63,747 nt of DNA from UBA668 sp039796575. Its GTDB lineage: Bacteria > Actinomycetota > Acidimicrobiia > Acidimicrobiales > Ilumatobacteraceae. The notes under the pieces are model-generated. The model was not told the DNA's origin, made no database searches, and saw only the letters and a list, made by a program, of their open reading frames with translations. This document shows positions 24,561 to 32,117 of the stretch, piece by piece; the first letter of the stretch is position 1, and every line of letters begins with the position of its first letter. The position numbers and the translations under genes are program-made. The stretch covers positions 1 to 63,747 of the forward strand of contig JBDKJP010000068.1 of NCBI GenBank assembly GCA_039796575.1. The letters run 5' to 3'.

Positions 24561-24566
24561 ACGTTA
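24561..24566 (-). promoter_or_regulatory. -10 box of leaderless promoter, TAACGT
   Basis: TAACGT on the minus strand ends 6 nt before ATG 24554 of the CoA transferase gene. Confidence 0.6.
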
Positions 24567-24604
24567 GAGGGCGCGCCGCGGCCCCGGTGAGTCCGGCCCC
24601 ACGC

Positions 24605-24970
24605 TCAGGGGGTCATGAAGGCGTGGGCGTCGGTGAGGTGGAGGGCGACGAGGTCCCAGTCGACGGGGCCCGCGTCGAGGTACAGGCCTACCCACCCCTT
24701 CACGCCCACGTACGGCGGGCGGAAGTAGCGCTCGGGCTCGGCGGCCACCAACGACTCCTGCACGCCGGGCGGCGCGGCGAACAGCACCGCGTTGCGATCG
24801 TCGTGGTGGTGATCCCAGGTGGTGGCGAACTGGCGCGACTTCGACTTCGTGCCCACGCTCCACGCCATCTCGCCGTGGCTCAGCTTCGACGTCACCGACG
24901 GCAGGGCGTCGCAGATCTCGCGGATCGCCTCCCACAGCGCAGGGTCGGACGGGCGTGCGGACGGCTGCAT
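24605..24970 (-). CDS. MmcQ/YjbR-family protein
   Basis: 121 residues starting MQPSARPSDPALWEAIREIC. KLSHGEMAWSVGTKSKSRQF and YVGVKGWVGLYLDAGPVDW match the small MmcQ/YjbR (DUF419) fold, a presumed DNA-binding or ligand-binding alpha/beta domain without an assigned role. It is divergent from the GH38 gene, only 22 bp apart, with the two -10 boxes sharing bases. ATG 24970 is 6 nt from TACGGT and has no ribosome site. Confidence 0.8.
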   Translation of the reverse strand: MQPSARPSDPALWEAIREICDALPSVTSKLSHGEMAWSVGTKSKSRQFATTWDHHHDDRNAVLFAAPPGVQESLVAAEPERYFRPPYVGVKGWVGLYLDAGPVDWDLVALHLTDAHAFMTP

Positions 24971-24976
24971 GCGCGC

Positions 24977-24986
24977 ACCGTAGCCT
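24977..24986. promoter_or_regulatory. Overlapping divergent -10 boxes for two leaderless genes
   Basis: In ACCGTAGCCT, the minus-strand box TACGGT (24977-24982) and the plus-strand box TAGCCT (24981-24986) share the TA. Each is exactly 6 nt from its ATG (24970 and 24993). Confidence 0.6.
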
Positions 24987-24992
24987 CTGCCC

Positions 24993-27900
24993 ATGCACGA
25001 CGATTCGGTGTTGGTCGAACGACGCATCCGGCGAGAGCTGGGGGAGCGGCTGCTGCCGGCGATGTACTCGGCGTCGGTGCCGATGCAGGTGACCGCGTGG
25101 GACGTGCCCGGCGAGCCGGTGTCGTACCGCGAAGCGATGGCCGGGCTGGCCGCCGAGGGTCGCCCGTTCACCATCGGTTCGTCGTGGAGCCGCCCGTGGG
25201 GCACCACCTGGTTCCGCTTCACCGCCGCTGTGCCGGCCGACTGGGCGGGCGCGCAGCTCGAGGCCGTCATCGACCTCGGCTTCCACCCCGACTCGGCCGG
25301 ATTCCAGAGCGAGGGCCTCGTGTGGGTGCCGGGTGCCGACGGCAACGGCCACCCCGTGCAGGGCATCCATCCGCGCCGCACCGGCCTGCCGTTGCCCGAC
25401 GCGGCCGCGGGCCCGCTCGAGGTGGTGGTGGAGGCGGCGTCGAACCCGGCGTTCCCCATGGTGGGTGGTCGCGGCGGCAACCTCGGATCGCTGCGCACCG
25501 CCGGCGACGCACCCCTCTACCGGTTGCGTCAGGCGTCGCTCGCCGTGCGCGACGACGAGGTGTTCCACCTGCTGCTCGACATCGAGGTGCTGCTCGGCCT
25601 GATGACCACGCTGCCCGCCACCGACAAGCGCCGGCACCGCCTCCTGCGCGAGCTCGAAGCGGCCTTCAACGCGATCGACGCACGCAACGTGAGCGGCACC
25701 GCGGCGCACGCACGTGCACTGCTGCAGCCGGCACTGGCCCTGCACGCCCGCGACGGCGCGCACCACGTGATCGGCGTCGGCCACGCGCACATCGACAGCG
25801 CATGGCTGTGGCCCATCCGCGAGACCGTGCGCAAGTGCGCGCGCACCTTCGCCTCCGCGACGCAGATGATGGATCGCTACCCCGAGTACCGGTTCGTGTG
25901 CTCGCAGGCCGTGCAGTACCACTGGATGGAGACCCAGTACCCGAGCCTGTTCGAACGCATCATCGACCGCGTGCAGCGCGGCCAGTTCGTGCCCGTCGGC
26001 GGCATGTGGGTGGAGGCCGACATGAACCTGCCGAGCGGCGAGAGCATCGTGCGCCAGATGGTGCACGGCCAGCGCTACTTCGAGAGCCGCTTCGGCGCGC
26101 GCTGCAAGGAGGTGTGGATCCCCGATGTGTTCGGTTACCCCGCCTCGCTGCCGCAGATCTTCCGCGCCGGTGGCTGCGACCGGTTCATCACCCAGAAGCT
26201 CAGCTGGAACAAGCAGAACCGCTTCCCGCACAGCACGTTCGTGTGGCAGGGCCTCGACGGTTCGGAGGTGCTCACCCACTTCCCGCCGGTCGACACCTAC
26301 AACGCCGCGGTGACGGGTGAGGAGATGGTGTTCAGCGAGCGCAACTTCAAGGAGCACGGCTGGAGCGACTGGTCGCTCATGCCCTACGGGCACGGCAACG
26401 GTGGCGGCGGGCCGACGCGCGAGATGATCGAACGCGCCGCACGCCTGGCCGATCTCGACGGCGCGCCCCGCCTCACGCTCGGCACCACCGACGAGTTCTT
26501 CGACCACGTCGAGGCCGAGATCGCTGCCGGCGGTCGCGTGCCGCGCTGGAGCGGCGAGCTCTACTTCGAGATGCACCGCGGCACGCTCACCAGCCAGGCC
26601 GCGACGAAGGTGGGCAACCGTCGCTGCGAGGCGCTGCTGCGCGAGGCCGAGCTGTGGTGGGCATCGGCATCGGCGGTCGGTGTGGCCATCCCCGCCGAGG
26701 TGACCGCCGAGCTCGACACGCTGTGGAAGGACGTGCTGCTGCAGCAGTTCCACGACATCATCCCGGGCTCGAGCATCACCTGGGTCTACGAGGACACGGC
26801 GCGCGAGTACGCACGCATCATCCCGCGGCTCGAGGCACTCATCGCCGACGCGTTGTCGCATCTCGCCGCCGAGCGGCCGGCTGTCGCCAATGCCACCACG
26901 CACGCGCGCCACGAGGTGGTCGTGGTCGGCATGTCGCCGCCCGGCCGCAGCATCACCCAGGAGCTGCACGACGGTCGACAGGCGTGCATGGCCGAAGCGC
27001 CCGGGCTGGGTCTCGGCAACCTGTGGGCGCAACCCATCGACGACGCGGTCGCCGTGACCGAGCACTCGTTCACCAACCGTCACGTCGCGCTCACGTGGGA
27101 CCTCGAGGGCTCGATCACGTCGATCATCGACGTGCGCGCCGGACGAGAACTGCTGCCCGAGGGCGAGCACGTCACCATCGAAGTCGCGCCGGATCAACCG
27201 GTCGAGTACGACGCGTGGGACGTCGAGGCCTGGACCCGTGGTCTGGGCGCGCCGGTGGGCGGCGTGCAGTCGGTGACCGTGCTCGACGCCGGCCCGCTGG
27301 TGGCCACGCTCGAGGTGGTGCGCCACTTCGGCCGCTCCACCATGACGCAGCACATCACGATGCGCGCCGACAGCCCGCGCATCGACATGACGTTCGACAT
27401 CGACTGGCACGAGGACGAGCAACTGCTGTCGCTGATGGTGCCGCTCGCCGTGCATGCGCGCGAGGCGGCGTGCGACATCCAGTTCGGTCATGTGATGCGA
27501 CCCACGCACGCCAGTAACTCGTGGGACGCGGCCAAGTTCGAGGTGTGCGCGCACCGCTACGTCGACCTCAGCGAACCCTCGTGGGGCGTGGCCGTGCTGA
27601 ACGACGGCCGCTACGGCCACGGCGTGCAGGACGGCGGCGTGCGCGTGTCGCTGCTACGCGCGGCGAAGTACCCCGACCCCGAGCAGGACCACGGCCGCCA
27701 CCGCGTCACCATCAGCGTGATGCCGCACGGCCCCGGCCTGCACGACGTGCTGCGCGAGGCCGAGGCACTGAACCTGCCGCTGCGCGTCGTGCCCGTCGGC
27801 GCACGCGAGGAACTGCCGACACCGCTGGTCGACGTCACCGGCGCCGGCGTGGAGGTGAGCGCGGTGAAGCGCGCCGACGACGGCAGCGGCGACCTGATCG

Positions 27901-28079
27901 TGCGCCTCTACGAAGCGTGCGGCGACCGCGCGCCTACCACGGTGAAGCTGCCGTTCCGCATCACCGACGCACAGCGCTGCAACCTGCTCGAGGAACCGCA
28001 CGACCCCATCGACACCGCCGACGGCATCGTCGCGATCGTGCTCCAGCCCTTCGAGCTCGTCACCCTCCGCCTCCGGTAA
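24993..28079 (+). CDS. GH38 alpha-mannosidase
   Basis: 1028 residues, typical for the family. The N-terminal beta-domain precedes the catalytic barrel, where GHAHIDSAWLWPIRE (from 263) supplies zinc ligands and WIPDVFGYPASLPQI holds the nucleophile Asp378. FHDIIPGSSITWVYEDT and the long C-terminal beta-sandwich follow. It removes alpha-linked mannose from oligosaccharides with retention of configuration. No signal peptide is seen, so it acts in the cytoplasm on imported or internal glycans. ATG 24993 follows TAGCCT by 6 nt. No sugar transporter gene is adjacent. Confidence 0.92.
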   Translation: MHDDSVLVERRIRRELGERLLPAMYSASVPMQVTAWDVPGEPVSYREAMAGLAAEGRPFTIGSSWSRPWGTTWFRFTAAVPADWAGAQLEAVIDLGFHPDSAGFQSEGLVWVPGADGNGHPVQGIHPRRTGLPLPDAAAGPLEVVVEAASNPAFPMVGGRGGNLGSLRTAGDAPLYRLRQASLAVRDDEVFHLLLDIEVLLGLMTTLPATDKRRHRLLRELEAAFNAIDARNVSGTAAHARALLQPALALHARDGAHHVIGVGHAHIDSAWLWPIRETVRKCARTFASATQMMDRYPEYRFVCSQAVQYHWMETQYPSLFERIIDRVQRGQFVPVGGMWVEADMNLPSGESIVRQMVHGQRYFESRFGARCKEVWIPDVFGYPASLPQIFRAGGCDRFITQKLSWNKQNRFPHSTFVWQGLDGSEVLTHFPPVDTYNAAVTGEEMVFSERNFKEHGWSDWSLMPYGHGNGGGGPTREMIERAARLADLDGAPRLTLGTTDEFFDHVEAEIAAGGRVPRWSGELYFEMHRGTLTSQAATKVGNRRCEALLREAELWWASASAVGVAIPAEVTAELDTLWKDVLLQQFHDIIPGSSITWVYEDTAREYARIIPRLEALIADALSHLAAERPAVANATTHARHEVVVVGMSPPGRSITQELHDGRQACMAEAPGLGLGNLWAQPIDDAVAVTEHSFTNRHVALTWDLEGSITSIIDVRAGRELLPEGEHVTIEVAPDQPVEYDAWDVEAWTRGLGAPVGGVQSVTVLDAGPLVATLEVVRHFGRSTMTQHITMRADSPRIDMTFDIDWHEDEQLLSLMVPLAVHAREAACDIQFGHVMRPTHASNSWDAAKFEVCAHRYVDLSEPSWGVAVLNDGRYGHGVQDGGVRVSLLRAAKYPDPEQDHGRHRVTISVMPHGPGLHDVLREAEALNLPLRVVPVGAREELPTPLVDVTGAGVEVSAVKRADDGSGDLIVRLYEACGDRAPTTVKLPFRITDAQRCNLLEEPHDPIDTADGIVAIVLQPFELVTLRLR

Positions 28080-28145
28080 CCCGCGAACGTACGAGCGTGT
28101 CCTTTGTCGTGGCCCGCCGGCCTCGACCGGAACGCACCTACCGGG

Positions 28146-28224
28146 GCTTCTGGGCGTCGTTCGTCCCACTTCGCGTTCTGGGTGGTTTCCGTCCCAGATT
28201 CCGGGACGGAAACCACCCAGAAGC
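28146..28224 (+). repeat. 79-nt intergenic palindromic repeat, copy C
   Basis: Lead 28146-28173 and palindrome 28174-28224, the latter with perfect 20-nt arms (28176-28195 and 28203-28222) around a 7-nt loop. Same orientation as copy A. It lies 66 nt after the mannosidase stop, upstream of the IS element. Confidence 0.87.
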
Positions 28225-28287
28225 CGTACCGCGCGGCGGGCGATCGCCGCCCATGTGGCCTGCCGCGTTCTCGTGCCCCTCCAGGAC

Positions 28288-28304
28288 ACTCCCCAGGGAG
28301 TTTT
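28288..28304 (+). terminator. Small hairpin with T-run
   Basis: ACTCCC-CA-GGGAGT followed by TTT (TTTT in total), the only hairpin with a T-run noticed here. It lies in the 364-nt non-coding stretch between the mannosidase and the transposase gene and may end the mannosidase transcript. Confidence 0.4.
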
Positions 28305-28390
28305 CGTCACCTCCCGTGATCACCCTTGCGCACAGCGCACATGCCGGGCACGCTGCACTCCCTGGGCGATCACGAGGCTTTCAAGTACCC

Positions 28391-29777
28391 GATGGCGTCC
28401 CGGTTCGTGGTGTAGGAGCTCGTGTGTTCCTCGAAGCTGTTGGTCAGGTTCGGGGTGCTGCGGGCAAGGATAGTTCGGCGGGTTCGGTGGTGAGGTCTGC
28501 GACGGAGGCGGCGGCGATGTAGCGGCGTTCGGCGGCGATCATTTCGTCGTTGATCTCGACGAGGAGCGCGCCGACGAGCCGGATGACGGAGGCCTTGTCG
28601 GGGAAGATCCCCACGACGTCGGTGCGTCGCTTGAGTTCGCGGTTCAGGCGGTCGATCGGGTTGTTCGACCAGATCTTCGACCAGTGCGCGACAGGGAACG
28701 CGGTGTAGGCGAGCAGGTCGGTTTCCATCTGCTCGAGCCGCTCGGCGACACCCGGGGCGTAGGGGCGCAGCTGGTCGACGACAGCGCGTAGTTGGGCGGT
28801 CGCGGTCTTGGTGTCGGGTTGAACGAAGATCGTGCGGATCAACGCGGCGATCACTTGCCGGTGACGATGGTTCGCGGCTGCGAGCAGGTTCCGCATCGCG
28901 TGGACACGGCAGCGTTGCCAGCCGGCGTTCTGGAAGCAGCGGCGGATCGCCTTGACGAGACCGGCGTGCGCGTCGGAGATGACGAGACGGACGCCGGCGA
29001 GCCCGCGGTCGGTGAGGTCGGTGAGGAACTCTTTCCAGAACGTCTCGTTCTCCGAGTCGCCGACGTCGAGGCCGAGGACTTCACGGTGCCCGTCAGCACG
29101 CAGGCCGGTGGCGATCACGATTGCTTTCGAGACGACCCGCCGGTTCTCGCGGACATGGACGTAGGTGGCGTCGAGCCAGACGTAGACGAACGGCTGGTGA
29201 TCGAGGCGGCGGGTGCGCAACACATGGACGTCGCCGTCGATCTGGGTGCAGATCCGTGACACCGTCGACTTCGAGATCCCGCTGTCGCAGCCGAGTGCTT
29301 TGACGAGGTCGTCGACCTTTCGGGTGGAGGTGCCGGTGATGTAGGCGGTCATGATCACCGCCCACAACGCCTTGTCGATCCTCCGGCGCGGCTCCAACAG
29401 TTCGGGGAAGAAGCTGCCCTGGCGGAGCTTGGGGATCCCGAGTTCGACATCACCAGCCGGTGTCGACACCAGCTTCGGGCGATGCCCGTTGCGTTGCGTC
29501 ACACGCTCCGGGCTGCGCTCGCCGTGCCCGGCGCCGATCGTCGCGGTCAGCTCCGCCTCGATCAGTTCCTGCAACGCCGCAGTGAGGATGTCGCGTAGCG
29601 CCGTCGAGAGCGAGGCGTCGGTGCCGGTCAGGCGCGCGGCAAGGTCGGATAGGGCAAACTCGTGATTGGTCATCGTGCGGCTTTCTCGCTTGCTTGGTCG
29701 CTTTCGAGAATCGCACGATGACCACCATCACCCCGAGGATGCCGGCCCGCTCCTACACCACGTGACGGGACTTACCC
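28391..29777 (-). mobile_element. IS256-family insertion sequence, complete, 1387 bp
   Basis: 29-nt terminal inverted repeats (28391-28419 and 29749-29777) share GTCCCG and CGTGGTGTAGGAGC; only the outer six bases and an inner triplet differ. They are flanked by an 8-bp target duplication AAGTACCC at 28383-28390 and 29778-29785. One transposase gene fills the element. The intact ends and exact duplication imply a fairly recent insertion into non-coding DNA. Confidence 0.92.
28444..29673 (-). CDS. IS256-family (Mutator) transposase
   Basis: 409 residues. The family core is clear: VWLDATYVHV (Asp168), VISDAHAGLVKAIRRCF (Asp234), RCRVHAMRNLLA and NNPIDRLNRELKRRTDVVGI. It cuts and joins the element ends through a DDE active site. 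At the third acidic position the family usually has Glu (NPLERLN-type motif); here the aligned residue appears to be Asp341, with Glu346 nearby. Whether this affects activity is unknown. ATG 29673 gives the normal length. The gene is intact, with no frameshift. Confidence 0.92.
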   Translation of the reverse strand: MTNHEFALSDLAARLTGTDASLSTALRDILTAALQELIEAELTATIGAGHGERSPERVTQRNGHRPKLVSTPAGDVELGIPKLRQGSFFPELLEPRRRIDKALWAVIMTAYITGTSTRKVDDLVKALGCDSGISKSTVSRICTQIDGDVHVLRTRRLDHQPFVYVWLDATYVHVRENRRVVSKAIVIATGLRADGHREVLGLDVGDSENETFWKEFLTDLTDRGLAGVRLVISDAHAGLVKAIRRCFQNAGWQRCRVHAMRNLLAAANHRHRQVIAALIRTIFVQPDTKTATAQLRAVVDQLRPYAPGVAERLEQMETDLLAYTAFPVAHWSKIWSNNPIDRLNRELKRRTDVVGIFPDKASVIRLVGALLVEINDEMIAAERRYIAAASVADLTTEPAELSLPAAPRT

Positions 29778-29827
29778 AAGTACCCCCCGCGCTGACACGA
29801 AAGCCTCGAGAATCAGGTTCACCGGCA

Positions 29828-29877
29828 TTCTGGGCATGCCCAGAACCACCCCGGGGTCATTCTGGGCATGCCCAGAA
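29828..29877. repeat. Twin 18-bp perfect palindromes
   Basis: TTCTGGGCATGCCCAGAA occurs at 29828-29845 and again at 29860-29877, with CCCCGGGG inside the 14-nt gap. They lie between the IS and the lipoprotein gene. The TTCTGGGC/GCCCAGAA core resembles the ends of the 79-nt repeats. Confidence 0.85.
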
Positions 29878-29928
29878 GGCGTCAAGAGTTGCCGATCTGG
29901 ACGTGTGACCGTCGACAAGAATCACCGT

Positions 29929-30498
29929 GTGCGACGGGTTGGCGCGTTCCTCATCGTTCTCCTGCCCCTGCTGCTGGCCGGATGCAGCGAGAGCTGGCCG
30001 CTGGCAGCCACCACCTCGGACGGCAACACTGAACTCCTGCTGCCTTCCTGCGCCACCAAGCCCGTGGTCGGAGTGCGGGTCTTCGACGAGGCGACGCTCA
30101 AGGTCATCTGGGAGATCAGAGCACCTGAGCCCGGAACAGCTGCCCGATCCTTTGTCATCGGTGATCAGGCGCCCGGCTTCGTCACCGTGACATCGCTTGC
30201 CGACCCGCTGGACCCGGACGCCACGTACGAAGCGACCGCGATCTTCGGAGGCGAAGCAGGTCCCACATCAGACGTTCGATTCAGGCTCCCGGACCTGGAG
30301 GCCGGCTCTCTGTGGTTCGACAGCCAGCGCGGGACGCAGGCGGAGTTCGAGTCGTCCGCCGAGAACTCCGGCTTGTGCGGAGTGTCCGAGTCGTTCAAGA
30401 GGATCTTCTTCACGAAGTTCGGGATCGGCTGCGCCGTCGCGCTGATCGCGCTCGCGGGCTTCGCCTACTGGCGCGTCAGCCGCCGCCGCCCAGCGTGA
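29929..30498 (+). CDS. Lipoprotein with C-terminal membrane helix, function unknown
   Basis: 189 residues from GTG 29929; GTG 29905 would add eight. The N-terminus MRRVGAFLIVLLPLLLAGC is a lipoprotein signal with lipobox LAGC. The exported part (about 20-155) is a single beta-rich domain, PVVGVRVFDEATLKVIWEIR and onward. A C-terminal helix (FGIGCAVALIALAGFAYWRV) and basic tail follow, giving two anchors, which is unusual. Codon use is somewhat less GC-extreme than the neighbours and it sits next to the IS, so local acquisition is possible. Confidence 0.65.
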   Translation: MRRVGAFLIVLLPLLLAGCSESWPLAATTSDGNTELLLPSCATKPVVGVRVFDEATLKVIWEIRAPEPGTAARSFVIGDQAPGFVTVTSLADPLDPDATYEATAIFGGEAGPTSDVRFRLPDLEAGSLWFDSQRGTQAEFESSAENSGLCGVSESFKRIFFTKFGIGCAVALIALAGFAYWRVSRRRPA

Positions 30499-30554
30499 CC
30501 GCGCACGGCTGCCGCTCTGCGATCCACGCAGGCGGCGAGATGGGAGGCCCTCTC

Positions 30555-31325
30555 TCAGAGGTGATAGGTCTCGGTGTGGCCGTCGACGCCGATGGCCTGG
30601 CCGCTGATCATCGACGACGCGGGCGACGCGAGGAACAGGCACAGGTCGGCGATCTCCTGCGGCTGCACGAACCGTTTGATCGACTGCCCGGAGAGGTACT
30701 CGTGCTCCACCGCCGACGGCGCCACGCCACGATCGGCCGCCTCCGCGGCGATGACGGCGTCCATCCGCGCACCGGCCACCGAGCCGGGGCAGATGGCGTT
30801 GCAGCGCACGCCGTGCGGGCCGAGCTCCACCGCCGACGACTTGGTGAGGCCGATCACCGCCCACTTCGCCGCGGCGTACGGCGTGCGCCGGCCGTAGCCG
30901 AACACGCCCGCCATCGACGACATGTTGATGATGGACCCACTCCCCTGCCCCTTCATCACCGGCGCGACCCGGCGCGCCGTGAGGTACTGGGTGTCGAGCC
31001 CGACCGCGAGGGTGTCGCGCCACTCCTCGGGGGTGACGTCCTCGACGAGCGCCGTCGGGCCCTTGATGCCCGCGTTGTTGACGAGCACGTCCACCCCGCC
31101 GAGCGCGTCGAGCGCGCCGCGCACCCACGCATCCACCGCGTCACCGTCGGCGAGGTCGACTCGCGATGCGACGGCGGTCGGGAGCGCCGCCCGCACCTCC
31201 GCGAGCGCCACCTCGTCGAGGTCGCACAGGTGCACCGTGTCGCCCTGCGCGGCGAACGCCGCGGCCACCGTGCGACCGATGCCCGACGCCGCAGCCGTGA
31301 TGAGCACCCTGCGACCCGTCGGCAT
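30555..31325 (-). CDS. Short-chain dehydrogenase/reductase
   Basis: 256 residues with all classical SDR features: TAAASGIGR cofactor loop, NNAG (VLVNNAGIKGP), catalytic Ser in NMSSMAGVFGYG, and YAAAK for the YxxxK pair. Asp37-type acidic residue (HLCDLDEVAL) favours NAD over NADP. It oxidises or reduces a hydroxyl or ketone in the cytoplasm; the substrate is not evident. ATG 31325 follows a TAGCGT box by 6 nt, so leaderless. The TauE gene lies upstream on the same strand, 21 nt away. Confidence 0.87.
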   Translation of the reverse strand: MPTGRRVLITAAASGIGRTVAAAFAAQGDTVHLCDLDEVALAEVRAALPTAVASRVDLADGDAVDAWVRGALDALGGVDVLVNNAGIKGPTALVEDVTPEEWRDTLAVGLDTQYLTARRVAPVMKGQGSGSIINMSSMAGVFGYGRRTPYAAAKWAVIGLTKSSAVELGPHGVRCNAICPGSVAGARMDAVIAAEAADRGVAPSAVEHEYLSGQSIKRFVQPQEIADLCLFLASPASSMISGQAIGVDGHTETYHL

Positions 31326-31331
31326 GGACCG

Positions 31332-31337
31332 ACGCTA
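31332..31337 (-). promoter_or_regulatory. -10 box of leaderless promoter, TAGCGT
   Basis: TAGCGT on the minus strand ends 6 nt before ATG 31325 of the SDR gene, in the 21-nt gap after the TauE gene. Confidence 0.5.
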
Positions 31338-31346
31338 GTCGCGCGT

Positions 31347-32117
31347 TCAGAGCAGGCGGATCAGCGCGGTGAGGCCGACCACCACGATGACGCCGCGGAG
31401 CACCTTCGGGTTCAGACGCCGGCCCACCCGGGCACCGATCTGCCCGCCGATGGTGGAGCCGATGGCGATGGCGGCCACCACCTTCCAGTCGACGTCGGTG
31501 CGGGCGATGAAGATGATCGACGCGACCGCGTTGACGGTCATCGCGAGCACGTTCTTCGTGGCGTTCAGCCGTTGCAGCTCGTCGTCGAGGAAGATGCCGA
31601 GCACGGCGATGAGGATGATGCCCTGTGCCGCACCGAAGTACCCGCCGTACACCCCGGTGGCGAAGACCAGCGCCAGCAGCGCGGCCGTCACGTCGTGCGC
31701 GCGGGTGACGTGCGCGGCCACGCGTGCGGCGCGCCGTGCGGCCAGGCGGCGCGACAGCACGGGCTGCACCACCACGAGCACCAGCGCCACGGCGATGAGC
31801 ACCACCACGACCTTCTGGAACACCGTGCTGGGCAACAGCAGCAGCAGCGTCGAGCCGGTGAGGCCACCGAGCAGCGAGGCCGGCACCAGGCGCCGCAAAC
31901 GTGCGCGTTGGCCGACCAGCTCGCGCCGGTAGCCGTACACGCCCGACACCGAGCCGGGCACGAGACCGATGTTGTTCGACACGTTGGCCAGCAGCGGCGG
32001 GTAGCCGAGCGCGACGAGCGTGGGGAACGTGATCAGCGAACCGGAGCCGACCACCGTGTTGATGGTGCCGGCCGCCATGCCCGCGACGAGGATGATGCAG
32101 AAGTCAGCGATCGACAT
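31347..32117 (-). CDS. TauE/SafE-family membrane transporter
   Basis: 256 residues, about eight membrane helices in two TauE halves. AGTINTVVGSGSLITFPTLV and the later GVYGGYFGAAQGIILIAVLG are the conserved half-motifs. Members export sulfite, sulfoacetate or related organic anions; the substrate here is unknown. Its start overlaps the AI-2E-type gene by 14 nt, so the two are co-translated. The SDR gene follows downstream but has its own -10 box. Confidence 0.85.
   Translation of the reverse strand: MSIADFCIILVAGMAAGTINTVVGSGSLITFPTLVALGYPPLLANVSNNIGLVPGSVSGVYGYRRELVGQRARLRRLVPASLLGGLTGSTLLLLLPSTVFQKVVVVLIAVALVLVVVQPVLSRRLAARRAARVAAHVTRAHDVTAALLALVFATGVYGGYFGAAQGIILIAVLGIFLDDELQRLNATKNVLAMTVNAVASIIFIARTDVDWKVVAAIAIGSTIGGQIGARVGRRLNPKVLRGVIVVVGLTALIRLL

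Larger units (their letters stand above)
28373..29808. other. Hairpin target split by IS insertion
   Basis: CGAGGCTTTC (28373-28382) left of the IS and GAAAGCCTCG (29799-29808) right of it are perfect inverted arms. Removing the IS and one copy of the duplicated AAGTACCC restores a 10-bp stem with a 21-nt loop, so the element inserted in the loop. Confidence 0.7.

Noticed and set aside
22179..24590. An 803-codon plus-strand frame across kynU and the CoA transferase
   Set aside because: It spans two genes and their gap on the other strand and has no coding-like features.
24564..27620. A very long minus-strand open frame (over 1000 codons) opposite the mannosidase gene
   Set aside because: It mirrors the third-position GC bias of the real gene, is rich in Arg, Val and His, and shows no domain. 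The plus-strand frame is a clear GH38 enzyme.
28081..28443. Short frames reading through the 79-nt repeat, giving peptides such as GFWASFVPLRVLGG
   Set aside because: The similar peptide appears from each repeat copy because the DNA is repeated, not because it is coding. No start signal fits.
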